Shown here: one piece after another, positions 23,711-31,490 of the stretch | How positions within the stretch are numbered: the first letter of the stretch is position 1 | How the letters are laid out: the number at the start of each line of letters is the position of its first letter | Assembly: GCA_945787335.1 (NCBI GenBank) | Contig: CALZHR010000247.1 | Location: 1 to 32,518 of the forward strand | Direction of reading: 5' to 3' | Origin: an uncultured Desulfuromonadales bacterium | GTDB taxonomy: Bacteria; Desulfobacterota; Desulfuromonadia; Desulfuromonadales; Geopsychrobacteraceae | Length of the DNA stretch: 32,518 nucleotides | Program-made: the position numbers and the translations under genes | The notes under the pieces: generated by a model | The model's database searches: none | Told to the model about the DNA's origin: nothing | The model's input: the letters and a program-made list of their open reading frames with translations, nothing else

Positions 23711-23836
23711 ATGAAACGGATCCTGGCACTGCTGCTGATCCTCTCGGCCCTCGTCCTGTCCGGCTGCGAAACCTTCCGCGGGCTCGGCAGAGATGTCGAG
23801 AACGCCGGCAAATGGGTTCAGGAGAAGGCCAACTAG
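23711..23836 (+). CDS. Entericidin-like small lipoprotein
   Basis: A 41-residue peptide with a lipoprotein signal (MKRILALLLILSALVLSGC, lipidated Cys19). The mature part ETFRGLGRDVENAGKWVQEK matches the GxGxDxxxxGxxI/W pattern of the entericidin EcnA/EcnB family, small envelope lipoproteins first described as an antidote/toxin pair linked to stationary-phase lysis. Only one peptide is present, so no pair can be claimed. AGGAG at 23699-23703 lies 7 bases before the ATG. It sits between dapB and dapL and is followed by a terminator, so it probably ends the dapA-dapB transcript. Confidence 0.8.
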   Translation: MKRILALLLILSALVLSGCETFRGLGRDVENAGKWVQEKAN

Positions 23837-23866
23837 GCCTTTGCAGACGATCACAAAACATGCATG

Positions 23867-23893
23867 GGCGGCCTGAAGATCGGGCCGCCTTTT
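23867..23893 (+). terminator. Intrinsic terminator between the small lipoprotein gene and dapL
   Basis: A 7-bp GC stem GGCGGCC (23867-23873) with GGCCGCC (23883-23889) and a 9-base loop is followed by TTTT. It lies 30 bases after the peptide stop. dapL begins 34 bases downstream without a clear promoter, so some read-through is probable. Confidence 0.6.
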
Positions 23894-23927
23894 GCGCAAC
23901 AGTTTGATTATTCAGGAGATTGAAGAC

Positions 23928-25163
23928 ATGGCACGTATCAACGACAACTATCTGAAACTGCAGGCCGGCTACCTGTTCCCGGAGATCAGCCGCCGCGTCA
24001 AGACCTTTACCGACGCCAACCCGGGCGCAAAAGTCATCCGCCTGGGGATCGGCGACGTCACCAGGCCGCTGGTCCCGGCGGTGCTCAAGGCCTTCCACGA
24101 GGGGGTCGACGACCTGGCCAAGGGGGAGAGCTTCCACGGCTACGGCCCGGAACAGGGCTACGACTGGCTGTGTGATGTGATCATCGAGAAATCGTACCAG
24201 CCGCTCGGCGTCGAGCTGAAGACCAGCGAAATCTTCATCTCCGACGGCTCCAAGTGCGACAGCGCCAATATCCTCGACATCTTCGACCTGGGGAATAAAG
24301 TCGCCATCGGCGATCCGGTCTACCCGGTCTACAATGACACCAACGTCATGGTCGGCCGCAGCGGCCAGGCCAACGAGAAGGGCTATTACGAAGGACTGGT
24401 CTACATGCCCTGCACCGAGGAGAACGGCTTCACCCCGGACTTCCCGAGCGAAAAGGTCGACGTCATTTACCTCTGCTTCCCGAACAACCCGACCGGCACC
24501 GTCGCCACCAAGGAGCAGCTCAAGGCCTGGGTCGACTACGCCATCGCCAACGACGCGGTGATCCTGTTCGACGCCGCCTACGAGGCCTTTATTACTGAGC
24601 CGGGCATCCCTCACTCGATCTACGAGATCGAAGGCGCCAAAAAGTGCGCTATCGAGTTCCGCTCCTTCTCCAAGACCGCCGGTTTCACCGGCGTGCGTTG
24701 CGGCCTGACCGTGGTTCCCGAGGAGCTACTGGGCACCACCGCCAGCGGCGAGAAGTACAGCTTCAACAAGCTCTGGAACCGCCGCCAGTGCACCAAGTTC
24801 AACGGTGTCTCTTACCCGGTGCAGAAGGCCGCCGCCGCCGTCTACAGCGACGAGGGCTGGGCTCAGGTCAAAGAAATCATCGACTACTACATGGAGAACG
24901 CCCGGATCATTCGCGAAGGCCTGACCGCGGCCGGTATCGAGTGCTTCGGCGGCGTCAACGCCCCCTACATCTGGCTGAAAACCCCGGAAGGGATGAGCAG
25001 CTGGGACTTCTTCGACAAGCTGTTGAACGAGTGCTTCGTCGTCGGCACCCCGGGCAGCGGCTTCGGCCCGAGCGGCGAAGGCTACTTCCGCCTGTCGGCC
25101 TTCGGCGAGCGCGCCAACGTCGAGACTGCGGTTTCCCGGATTCGGGAGAAGTGGGGCAAGTAA
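23928..25163 (+). CDS. dapL: LL-diaminopimelate aminotransferase
   Basis: DapL converts tetrahydrodipicolinate directly to LL-diaminopimelate with glutamate as amino donor, bypassing the succinyl or acetyl intermediates. The 411-residue class I aminotransferase starts [20 protein letters not shown], the diagnostic N-terminus. The PLP lysine is Lys249 in [14 protein letters not shown], and [19 protein letters not shown] and FDAAYEAF are in place. AGGAG at 23914-23918 lies 9 bases before the ATG. An open frame extends 12 codons upstream through the terminator and is rejected. With dapA and dapB it covers the path to LL-DAP; dapF and lysA are not in the window. Confidence 0.97.
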   Translation: MARINDNYLKLQAGYLFPEISRRVKTFTDANPGAKVIRLGIGDVTRPLVPAVLKAFHEGVDDLAKGESFHGYGPEQGYDWLCDVIIEKSYQPLGVELKTSEIFISDGSKCDSANILDIFDLGNKVAIGDPVYPVYNDTNVMVGRSGQANEKGYYEGLVYMPCTEENGFTPDFPSEKVDVIYLCFPNNPTGTVATKEQLKAWVDYAIANDAVILFDAAYEAFITEPGIPHSIYEIEGAKKCAIEFRSFSKTAGFTGVRCGLTVVPEELLGTTASGEKYSFNKLWNRRQCTKFNGVSYPVQKAAAAVYSDEGWAQVKEIIDYYMENARIIREGLTAAGIECFGGVNAPYIWLKTPEGMSSWDFFDKLLNECFVVGTPGSGFGPSGEGYFRLSAFGERANVETAVSRIREKWGK

Positions 25164-25178
25164 GCGAAAATACCGCAT

Positions 25179-25219
25179 CGACAAAAAGGGCGACCCGGGA
25201 CGGGCCGCCCTTTTTGTCG
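25179..25219. terminator. Bidirectional terminator between dapL and the TIR gene
   Basis: A 14-bp stem (25179-25192 with 25206-25219) continues, after an A-C mismatch, into CCCG/CGGG with a 3-base loop. The left arm contains AAAAA and the right arm TTTTT, so it can end transcription from both directions. It sits between the convergent dapL and TIR genes. Confidence 0.85.
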
Positions 25220-25261
25220 GCCTTTTCCCGGCCACCAGCGACTTGGCGCCGACCCGGATAC

Positions 25262-26764
25262 TCAGGAACTTGCTGGCACCCCGCCCCCCTTGGCGCCGCT
25301 CTGCTCATGCAAACTGGTGATCAGCTCACAAAAACGGTCCGCCGCCAGCTCGAGAAATTCCTGGTTGACCGGGATAAACTGACGAAGAATTTCGGGAATT
25401 TTTTTCACATCCTTGTCGATGATCGCTTTATCCAGAGTTCCCGTGCCCTGCGGATTTCGCGCCTCATGCCAGGTCGAGAACATATTCACGATGATCGGCT
25501 GCTGCTCTGCGGGAAAGAGGCTTACCACATCAGCCATGACCCCCTCGCCGCTGATGCCGCGCGATTCAGCTTCGATGGAAATGCGCCGCATGCTGTTATC
25601 CAGCCGCCCGGCGTCATCTTCCTCAAGCGGGCCCTGGGAAAATTTCTCCAGAACCTCCCAGCGGAATCGATAGGTCAGGCGCATGATCATGCCAAGCACG
25701 TAGAGTTCTTTCGGGATTGCCGAAAAATCTCCGTGGGTCACTTCTTCGGTGAAAGTAATATGAAAGGTTTGAATCGGGCCATTGTCAGCGGCGCGATCCA
25801 CCGCACAGGCGATCGGCCGATAAAATTTGTTGTCACGGGTCTGAAAAACGGCCTGCACCGTGAAAAATTTTCTCCCGGTGGCAATTTTTCTGACCACATG
25901 AAACAGTTCTTCCCGCCACCTGTCATCGCCGGCACCATTGAGCCCTTGCCTGAGCTCTCCCAAAGTCGCCGGTTTTTCGATAAAGTCGAAAAGGTCCAGC
26001 GCCCTGGAATTGGCCGAGATGATTTTGGCTTGATCAAGATCGTCTTTGCTCTCCAAGCCACCCGGATTATCGATCACCAGTTCCAGCCAGGGTTCATAAA
26101 TTTCGCGAAAAATCTGCTGGCGTTTTTTCATCGCCTTTTCCAGGTTATTGGCCAGAGTCGCGACCTGATCTTCGAGCGCCGGATTGATCGCCGCCATTCC
26201 TGGCACCGGATTCGGTTCGACAAACACCAGCTTGAGGAATTTGCCGAGCTCTGATCTGGTCGCCTGATAGGCCTGGTACTCTTCGAGAGGGCTGGGCGGA
26301 GAATCACCATGGTGCAGGCAAATGAGCCGGTCGGCCCTGGTCAACTGCGCCTCGAACAAGCCGGTTTCGTAAAGGCACCAGTCCCAATCGTCGGAAGGGT
26401 CGGTGAACAGCAGAATGAACCAGTTCGCCTTGCAGATCTCCTTATGGATCTTCGACCGCCACTTCTCCCCGCCGTACTTTTCACCGAACTCCGCCTGAAA
26501 GGTCACCTGCAGCTTGCCGGCGGAGTTCTTGCGCAAAACATCGACAACCTCCCGGGCAATCTCCTCGTCCTTACTCTTGTAGCTGAGAAAGACGCGAATC
26601 TCTTTGTAGCCGTGTGCATGGAACAGCTTCTTCATCGCCCTGACCGCATCAGGGTCACGGTAAAGCAGCTTTGCGGCTTTGCTCAACCCTTCCAGCGCCC
26701 CCTGGTGAGTCTGGGTAAATTCCTGAATTTCTTCATTGTTCAGCAGGTCTTGATAGGTTTCCAT
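25262..26764 (-). CDS. TIR-domain protein with PAS-like middle region, possible immune or signalling effector
   Basis: A 500-residue protein without signal peptide or membrane segment. Residues about 55-185 form a TIR domain: IRVFLSYKSKDEEIA at the first strand, KWRSKIHKEICKANWFILLF, then WCLYE with Glu133 at the place of the catalytic glutamate of NAD-cleaving TIRs. Residues about 185-235 look helical. Residues about 240-342 read like a PAS-type fold (KIISANSRALDLFDF ... FFTVQAVFQTRDNKFY ... TFHITFTEEV). The rest, to residue 500, is mainly helical and unrecognised. ATG at 26764 has GGGAG 5 bases upstream and is preferred over GTG at 26770. It stands alone on the minus strand between conserved + genes; GC is lower in places (24 of 60 bases in 25381-25440). 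NADase activity is inferred from the motif only. Confidence 0.85.
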   Translation of the reverse strand: METYQDLLNNEEIQEFTQTHQGALEGLSKAAKLLYRDPDAVRAMKKLFHAHGYKEIRVFLSYKSKDEEIAREVVDVLRKNSAGKLQVTFQAEFGEKYGGEKWRSKIHKEICKANWFILLFTDPSDDWDWCLYETGLFEAQLTRADRLICLHHGDSPPSPLEEYQAYQATRSELGKFLKLVFVEPNPVPGMAAINPALEDQVATLANNLEKAMKKRQQIFREIYEPWLELVIDNPGGLESKDDLDQAKIISANSRALDLFDFIEKPATLGELRQGLNGAGDDRWREELFHVVRKIATGRKFFTVQAVFQTRDNKFYRPIACAVDRAADNGPIQTFHITFTEEVTHGDFSAIPKELYVLGMIMRLTYRFRWEVLEKFSQGPLEEDDAGRLDNSMRRISIEAESRGISGEGVMADVVSLFPAEQQPIIVNMFSTWHEARNPQGTGTLDKAIIDKDVKKIPEILRQFIPVNQEFLELAADRFCELITSLHEQSGAKGGGVPASS

Positions 26765-26991
26765 GGCCACTCCCCCGGTTAGATTGCGATTGAGAGCATT
26801 CCAGCAGTATGCAGCACTTCGCCAAATCTCATTAAACTCTTAACAGACAGTCAGGAAAATGCAATCGTTGCGCCTCGGCACTGGCAGCGGGCTCCAGATG
26901 AAAGAATTTCCCCTGCCCACTAAAGAAGCGAAGGTGCCAGCCTGATCTGAGCTGCTACAATTACATAAACCCCTACTGAATCCGGACCGCC

Positions 26992-28044
26992 ATGCTGCTA
27001 CTGATCATCTACATCCTGATCGCCCTCGGCTTCTCCTTCCTCTGCTCGATCGCCGAGGCCGTGCTGCTGAGCGTTTCTTCGGCGCATGTGGCGCTGCTGG
27101 TGAAGCAGGGGAAAAAATCGGGCAAGCTGCTGCGCACGCTCAAGGCCGACATCAACCAGCCGCTGGCGGCGATCCTGACCCTGAACACCATCGCTCACAC
27201 GGTCGGCGCGGCCGGGGCCGGAGCGCAGGCGGTGAAGGTCTTCGGCAGCGCTTATGTGGGCGTTGCTTCGGCGGTGTTGACGCTGTTGATCCTGATCTTT
27301 TCCGAGATCATCCCGAAAACCCTGGGCGCCCACTACTGGCGGCAGCTGGCGCCACTGACGGCGGTCACCCTGAAAGGGCTGGTCTGGATCCTCTACCCCT
27401 TCGTCAAGCTCTCCGAGCAACTGACGCGGGGGCTGACTCACGGCCCGACCCTGGCCGGCTTCAGCCGCAGCGAATTCGCCGCCATGGCCGAATTGAGTGT
27501 CAAGGAGGGGCAGCTGGCGCCACGGGAATCGACCATCCTGAAAAACCTGCTGCGGCTGCGCAAGACACCGATCGCCGATGCGATGACCCCGCGCACCGTG
27601 GTCTTTTCCCTGCCGGAAGAATCGACGGTCGCTGAGTTCTTTGAGCAACACGGCCAGGTGCGCTTCTCCCGCATCCCGATCTATGCGGAAAATCAGGATC
27701 AGGTGACCGGCTTCGTGTTGCGCAGCGACCTGCTGCTGGCCCAGGCGCGCGGCAATGGTGAGAATCCCTTAAAAACCTATCTGCGCACCCTGCCGGCGCT
27801 GCTCGATAAAATGTCCATGTCGCAGGCGTTTGACGAGTTCATGCGGCTGCGGGCGCATATCATGCTGGTGGTCGATGAGTATGGCGGGCTCAAAGGTCTG
27901 CTGAGCCTGGAGGACTTGCTCGAAACCCTGCTCGGGCTGGAGATCGTCGACGAGGGTGACAACGCGGTCGACATGCAACAGCTGGCGCGGCGCCTGTGGC
28001 GGCGACGCGCCAAGGAGATGGGGCTGGAAATCGACAACCTTTAA
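26992..28044 (+). CDS. CNNM/DUF21 and CBS-pair membrane protein (shortened HlyC/CorC type)
   Basis: A 350-residue membrane protein of the CNNM/CorC family, linked to Mg2+ or Co2+ transport in relatives. The N-terminal DUF21 domain has three or four membrane segments (LLLIIYILIALGFSFLCS, then about 50-125 with NTIAHTVGAAGAG and IFSEIIPKTLGAHY). A CBS pair follows at about 195-320 (TPIADAMTPRTVVFSL ... HIMLVVDEYGGLKGLLSLEDLLE). The usual C-terminal CorC_HlyC domain of about 80 residues is missing; the protein ends with a basic RRLWRRRAKEMG tail. TACAAT at 26956-26961 is a possible -10 element, without a good -35. A small DUF1232-like gene follows 33 bases later. Confidence 0.87.
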   Translation: MLLLIIYILIALGFSFLCSIAEAVLLSVSSAHVALLVKQGKKSGKLLRTLKADINQPLAAILTLNTIAHTVGAAGAGAQAVKVFGSAYVGVASAVLTLLILIFSEIIPKTLGAHYWRQLAPLTAVTLKGLVWILYPFVKLSEQLTRGLTHGPTLAGFSRSEFAAMAELSVKEGQLAPRESTILKNLLRLRKTPIADAMTPRTVVFSLPEESTVAEFFEQHGQVRFSRIPIYAENQDQVTGFVLRSDLLLAQARGNGENPLKTYLRTLPALLDKMSMSQAFDEFMRLRAHIMLVVDEYGGLKGLLSLEDLLETLLGLEIVDEGDNAVDMQQLARRLWRRRAKEMGLEIDNL

Positions 28045-28077
28045 GAGCGGTAATAAACCTTTCACAAAGAGGCTGCG

Positions 28078-28302
28078 ATGAAAAAACTCGGTATCTTTGC
28101 CCTCGGCCTGTTCTGCCTGGTCTACCTGCTCAACCCGAGCGCCGGCATCTTCGAGATCATCCCCGACAACCTGCCGCTGATCGGCAACCTCGACGAGGCG
28201 GCCGCCCTGACCACCCTGCTGATGTGCCTGAAATATTTCGGCTTCGAGCTGCCCGACCTGTTCCGCCGTGACGATAAGGATAAAGACATCACCATCAAGT
28301 GA
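28078..28302 (+). CDS. Small DUF1232/YkvA-like membrane protein
   Basis: A 74-residue protein. The stretch VYLLNPSAGIFEIIPDNLPLIGNLDEAA follows the DUF1232 pattern (YLlsPiDliPD..PviG.lDD), and a second hydrophobic part lies at about 42-54. The C-terminus is charged (RRDDKDKDITIK). The first 20 residues are hydrophobic and may be a membrane anchor. AAAGAGG lies 6 bases before the ATG. It is probably co-transcribed with the CNNM gene and ends 8 bases from the end of the convergent amylase gene. Function is unknown. Confidence 0.75.
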   Translation: MKKLGIFALGLFCLVYLLNPSAGIFEIIPDNLPLIGNLDEAAALTTLLMCLKYFGFELPDLFRRDDKDKDITIK

Positions 28303-28310
28303 GACAATGG

Positions 28311-29825
28311 CTAAGGCTGCGCGAAACCGTAGATGCCGGCGGTCTTCCCCGGCAGTTTGACCTCGGCCTGTCCGTCGGCCAGCAGCAGGTCTTCGGTTCC
28401 GGCAAAATAACTCGTCAGCTTCTGCCCATCCGCCAATAACTGCTTGACCCGCGGCGGCATATTGCTGTTGGCGGCGATCTGCAACGCGACCGGCTGCGGC
28501 ATCGCCTGCTGGCCATTGTTCAGCACCACCAGCACCAGGTTGCCGCGGTATTCCCGCAAATAGGCATAGAGGAACTGATCGACATAGAGGGTGTACAGGG
28601 TGCCGTAGCGCAGGGCCGGGTGGTTTCGGCGCAGGGCGATCAGCTGTTGCAGATGCGCGTAGATCTGACCGGAAAAGGGCTCGCTGGCGATCGGCCGCTG
28701 GTCGGCGCCGATCCACTCCCAGGGCAGATCGCGCCGCGTGTCCGGGTCGCCCCAGCCCTCCATGCCGAGCTCGGTGCCATAGTAGATCTGCGGGATGCCG
28801 CGGGTGGTGAAGAGAAAACTGAGACAGAATTTCAGGAGTTTGACCGCCTGACTGCGGTTCTCGTAGCCGACCCGGTCGAGAATTTCACTGTAGATCCGCC
28901 GCTCGAGGTCATGATTGTCGAGCAGGGTGACCAGCCGGTTGGCGTTGGCATAGGGCCTGTCGCGGTCGAGAACCCCCTTCGGCTCGTCCCTGTGCAGCCG
29001 CGGCCGGGCCAGGCGGGTGAGCGGCTGATCCCAGATCAGGCAGCCCTTGAGCTGACCACAGAGGGGAAAGTCGAACAGGCTGTCGAAATCGTGCTGCTGC
29101 TGGTAGCGGCCGACAAAATCGGGATCGTAGTGCAGCACCTCGCCGAGCAGCGTCACCTGCGGGTGGCTGGTTTTGACCTGCGCCTTGAACAGGTACCAGA
29201 AGCGGTCGTCGACATGCTTGACCGTATCCATGCGGATCGCGTCGATGCCGGTCTGCTCGATCCAGTCGAGGATGTTCTGAATGAAATAGTCGGCCACCTC
29301 GGGCTGGGCGTGATCCAGGTCGGGCAGCCCGGCCAGCCAGTCGGTGGTTTCAGCGCCGCTGCTCTCCGGCGGCGTGAAGTGCTGCGGGTAGTGCAAGCGC
29401 TTGTGGGGATACATTTGGTACTCGGGGGTGTGGTAACCGGTGTGGTTGACCACCATATCGAGGATCACCTTGAGCCCGGCGGCGTGCAGGTCATCGACCA
29501 GGTCCTTCAGATAGGCCTTGCTCCCCTCCGCCCAGCCGGGCAAGGGGGTGTAGAGGTGCGGATCGATCCGTTCGAAATCGATCGCCCAATAGCCATGGTA
29601 GCCGTCGCTGTTGAAAAAATCGCTGATGTTCAGATAGACCGGAGTCAGCCAGACGGCGGTCACGCCAAGCTCCTGGAAATAGGGAACCTTCGCCCGCAGC
29701 CCGGCAAAGTCGCCGCCGTGAAAAGCGCGTGAATTCTCCGGATCGACCGCTTGGTTATTATGCGGATCACCGCTGCAGAAGCGATCGGTCACCACGAAAT
29801 AGATGATGTCGTCTTGCGTCAGCAT
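28311..29825 (-). CDS. Cytoplasmic GH13 alpha-amylase family glycosidase
   Basis: A 504-residue alpha-glucan-active enzyme with no signal peptide, so probably acting inside the cell on glycogen or maltodextrins. The (beta/alpha)8 barrel motifs are complete: DMVVNH (region I), GIDAIRMDTVKH with nucleophile Asp200 (region II), LLGEVLHYD with acid/base Glu229 (region III) and LLDNHD with Asp306 (region IV). Domain C with LRREYRGNLVLVVLNNG-like strands follows (LREYRGNLVLVVLNNG). ATG at 29825 has GGGAGG 5 bases upstream and is preferred over GTG at 29831. Exact specificity (amylase, neopullulanase, glucosidase) cannot be read from motifs alone. No other glycogen gene is near. Confidence 0.9.
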   Translation of the reverse strand: MLTQDDIIYFVVTDRFCSGDPHNNQAVDPENSRAFHGGDFAGLRAKVPYFQELGVTAVWLTPVYLNISDFFNSDGYHGYWAIDFERIDPHLYTPLPGWAEGSKAYLKDLVDDLHAAGLKVILDMVVNHTGYHTPEYQMYPHKRLHYPQHFTPPESSGAETTDWLAGLPDLDHAQPEVADYFIQNILDWIEQTGIDAIRMDTVKHVDDRFWYLFKAQVKTSHPQVTLLGEVLHYDPDFVGRYQQQHDFDSLFDFPLCGQLKGCLIWDQPLTRLARPRLHRDEPKGVLDRDRPYANANRLVTLLDNHDLERRIYSEILDRVGYENRSQAVKLLKFCLSFLFTTRGIPQIYYGTELGMEGWGDPDTRRDLPWEWIGADQRPIASEPFSGQIYAHLQQLIALRRNHPALRYGTLYTLYVDQFLYAYLREYRGNLVLVVLNNGQQAMPQPVALQIAANSNMPPRVKQLLADGQKLTSYFAGTEDLLLADGQAEVKLPGKTAGIYGFAQP

Positions 29826-30176
29826 GCCCACCTCCCATAGAATACCTCAATAGCCAACTGCTAAATATCTAACAGGCAAATGGAAAAGAGCAACCGAGCG
29901 CGATGAAAATACTGCCGGCCGACTCCCCGCCTTGCTGACTGGGACGAACAGACGCTGCCGCCGACGTCGATCAAAATTCATCGTAGCTCAACAAAAATTT
30001 ACTCAAGATAAATACGCCAGCTGCAGCTCCACCGCGACCGACAACTCTGACAGCTGCATTTATTGATCTTTATCTTTATCTCGTGGCGAGGAAACAAAAC
30101 CCTTGCCACAAGCTGTTTAGCCTGATTAAAATACCGTTCTGCCCAACCAGACAGCGACTGCCGAAGAAAGGCTGCC
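29826..30176. other. Intergenic region between divergent GH13 and oxidoreductase genes
   Basis: About 350 bases with lower GC than the surroundings. It holds the upstream regions of both divergent genes and a good + strand promoter at 30103-30132. Only tiny reading frames occur (for example 11 codons from 29903 on +). An open minus frame at 29999-30187 runs across the promoter and is not convincing. A repeated ATCTTT motif near 30064-30080 and a small CTCG/CGAG hairpin at 30080-30090 are seen without clear meaning. Confidence 0.6.
30103..30132 (+). promoter_or_regulatory. Sigma-70-type promoter for the 2-oxoacid oxidoreductase operon
   Basis: TTGCCA (30103-30108) and TAAAAT (30127-30132) are separated by 18 bases and lie 45 bases before the first start codon. 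This is the best promoter match in the window. Confidence 0.55.
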
Positions 30177-30419
30177 ATGAACCGCATCGAAATTGATGAA
30201 AGCTATTGTAAAGGCTGCGCCCTCTGCACCCAGGTCTGCCCGCACCAGCTGATCGAGATGAGCGACCAGCTCAACGCGCAGGGCTTCATGCCGGCGCTGA
30301 TTCCACCCGCCAAACTGGCCAACTGCACCGCCTGCGCGCTCTGCGCGCGGATCTGCCCCGACGCCGCGATCAGCGTGTTCCGCGAAATACAACCCGCCGC
30401 CGCGATCAGCAACGCCTAG
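30177..30419 (+). CDS. 2-oxoacid:ferredoxin oxidoreductase, ferredoxin-like delta subunit
   Basis: An 80-residue protein with two [4Fe-4S] cluster motifs, CKGCALCTQVCP (cysteines from residue 11) and CTACALCARICP. It carries electrons from the thiamine-diphosphate centre of the beta subunit to soluble ferredoxin. AAAGG lies 5 bases before the ATG. It is the first gene of a four-gene operon, 9 bases before the alpha subunit gene. The order delta-alpha-beta-gamma is usual for KOR/VOR-type enzymes. Confidence 0.92.
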   Translation: MNRIEIDESYCKGCALCTQVCPHQLIEMSDQLNAQGFMPALIPPAKLANCTACALCARICPDAAISVFREIQPAAAISNA

Positions 30420-30428
30420 GACGAAGCG

Positions 30429-31490
30429 ATGCAACGTCTGTTCGTCAAAGGCAATGAAGCTGTCGCCATGGGCGCCATCGAGGCCGGCTGCCGCTACTAC
30501 TTCGGCTACCCGATCACCCCGCAGAGCGATATCCCCGAATACATGTCACGCGAACTGCCGAAGCTGGGCGGCGAATTCATCCAGGCCGAGAGCGAAGTCG
30601 CCTCGATCAACATGCTGCTCGGCGCCAGCGCCTGTGGCGTGCGGGCGATGACCTCCTCCTCCAGCCCGGGGATCTCCCTCAAGCAGGAGGGGATCAGCTA
30701 CATGGCCGGCAGCGAACTGCCGGGACTGATCGTCAACATCTGCCGCTCCGGCCCCGGCCTCGGCGGCATCGACGCCTCGCAGGCCGATTACTTTCAGGCG
30801 GTCAAGGGGGGCGGTCACGGCGGCTACCGGATCATCGTGCTGGCGCCGGCCTCGGTGCAGGAGATGTACGACCTGACGATCCTCGCCTTCGACCTGGCCG
30901 ACCGCTACCGGATGCCCGCGATGCTGCTCGGTGACTCGGTCATCGGCCAGATCAAGGAAGCCCTCGCCCCCCACCCCTATCAGCCGCCGGACGACCTGCC
31001 GGAGAAAGACTGGGCGGTTCGCGGCATCGGCACTTCGGGAGAGCAGAAGATCGTCAAGTCGCTGTTTCTTGGCGATGGCGAGCTGGAAGCGCACAACAAC
31101 CGGCTGCACGCCAAGTTCCTGCAGCTCAAAGAGCATGAGGTGCGCTTCGAGGCACAGCAGCTGGAAGACGCCGAGCTGACGATCGTTGCCTACGGATCGA
31201 CGTCGCGCATCGCCAAGACGGCCATCCAAATGGCGCGTGAAGCTGGCCTGAAAGTTGGCCTGCTGCGCCCGATCAGCCTCTCCCCCTTCCCGGAGCGGGC
31301 AATCGGCCAGCTGGCGCAGCGCTGCAAAAAACTGCTCTGTATCGAGCTGAGCAACGGGCAAATGGTCGAGGATGTCCGGCTGGCGGTAAACGGGACAGCC
31401 CGGGTCGACTTCTACGGCCGCCCGCCGGGCGCGGGGTCACTGCCGACGCCGGAAGAGCTTTTCCAACAGATTCGCAACCATTATGAGTGA
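30429..31490 (+). CDS. vorB: 2-oxoacid:ferredoxin oxidoreductase alpha subunit, VorB type
   Basis: A 353-residue pyrimidine-binding subunit. It starts with VKGNEAVAMGAIEAGCRYYFGYPITPQSDIPEYM, the VorB/KorA signature, followed by SSPGISLKQEGISYMAGSELP and the C-terminal transketolase-like domain (LTIVAYGSTSRIAK ... GLLRPISLSPFPE). The lack of a fused gamma domain and the length fit VorB (branched-chain 2-oxoacid) annotation, but 2-oxoglutarate oxidoreductases are similar, so the substrate is uncertain. A weak AGGA precedes the ATG. It overlaps the next gene by 8 bases. Confidence 0.88.
   Translation: MQRLFVKGNEAVAMGAIEAGCRYYFGYPITPQSDIPEYMSRELPKLGGEFIQAESEVASINMLLGASACGVRAMTSSSSPGISLKQEGISYMAGSELPGLIVNICRSGPGLGGIDASQADYFQAVKGGGHGGYRIIVLAPASVQEMYDLTILAFDLADRYRMPAMLLGDSVIGQIKEALAPHPYQPPDDLPEKDWAVRGIGTSGEQKIVKSLFLGDGELEAHNNRLHAKFLQLKEHEVRFEAQQLEDAELTIVAYGSTSRIAKTAIQMAREAGLKVGLLRPISLSPFPERAIGQLAQRCKKLLCIELSNGQMVEDVRLAVNGTARVDFYGRPPGAGSLPTPEELFQQIRNHYE

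Noticed and set aside
23706..23714. ATG at 23706 as start of the small lipoprotein
   Set aside because: It is out of frame and meets a stop after two codons; ATG at 23711 has the correct spacing to AGGAG.
24644..26254. Plus-strand open frame of 536 codons across dapL and the TIR gene
   Set aside because: It crosses a strong terminator and overlaps two good genes; its first part is an out-of-frame reading of dapL.
28620..29732. Plus-strand open frame of 370 codons
   Set aside because: It is antisense to the GH13 gene, which has all catalytic motifs.
29999..30187. Minus-strand open frame of 62 codons upstream of the oxidoreductase operon
   Set aside because: It covers the likely promoter, has no family pattern and no good ribosome binding site.
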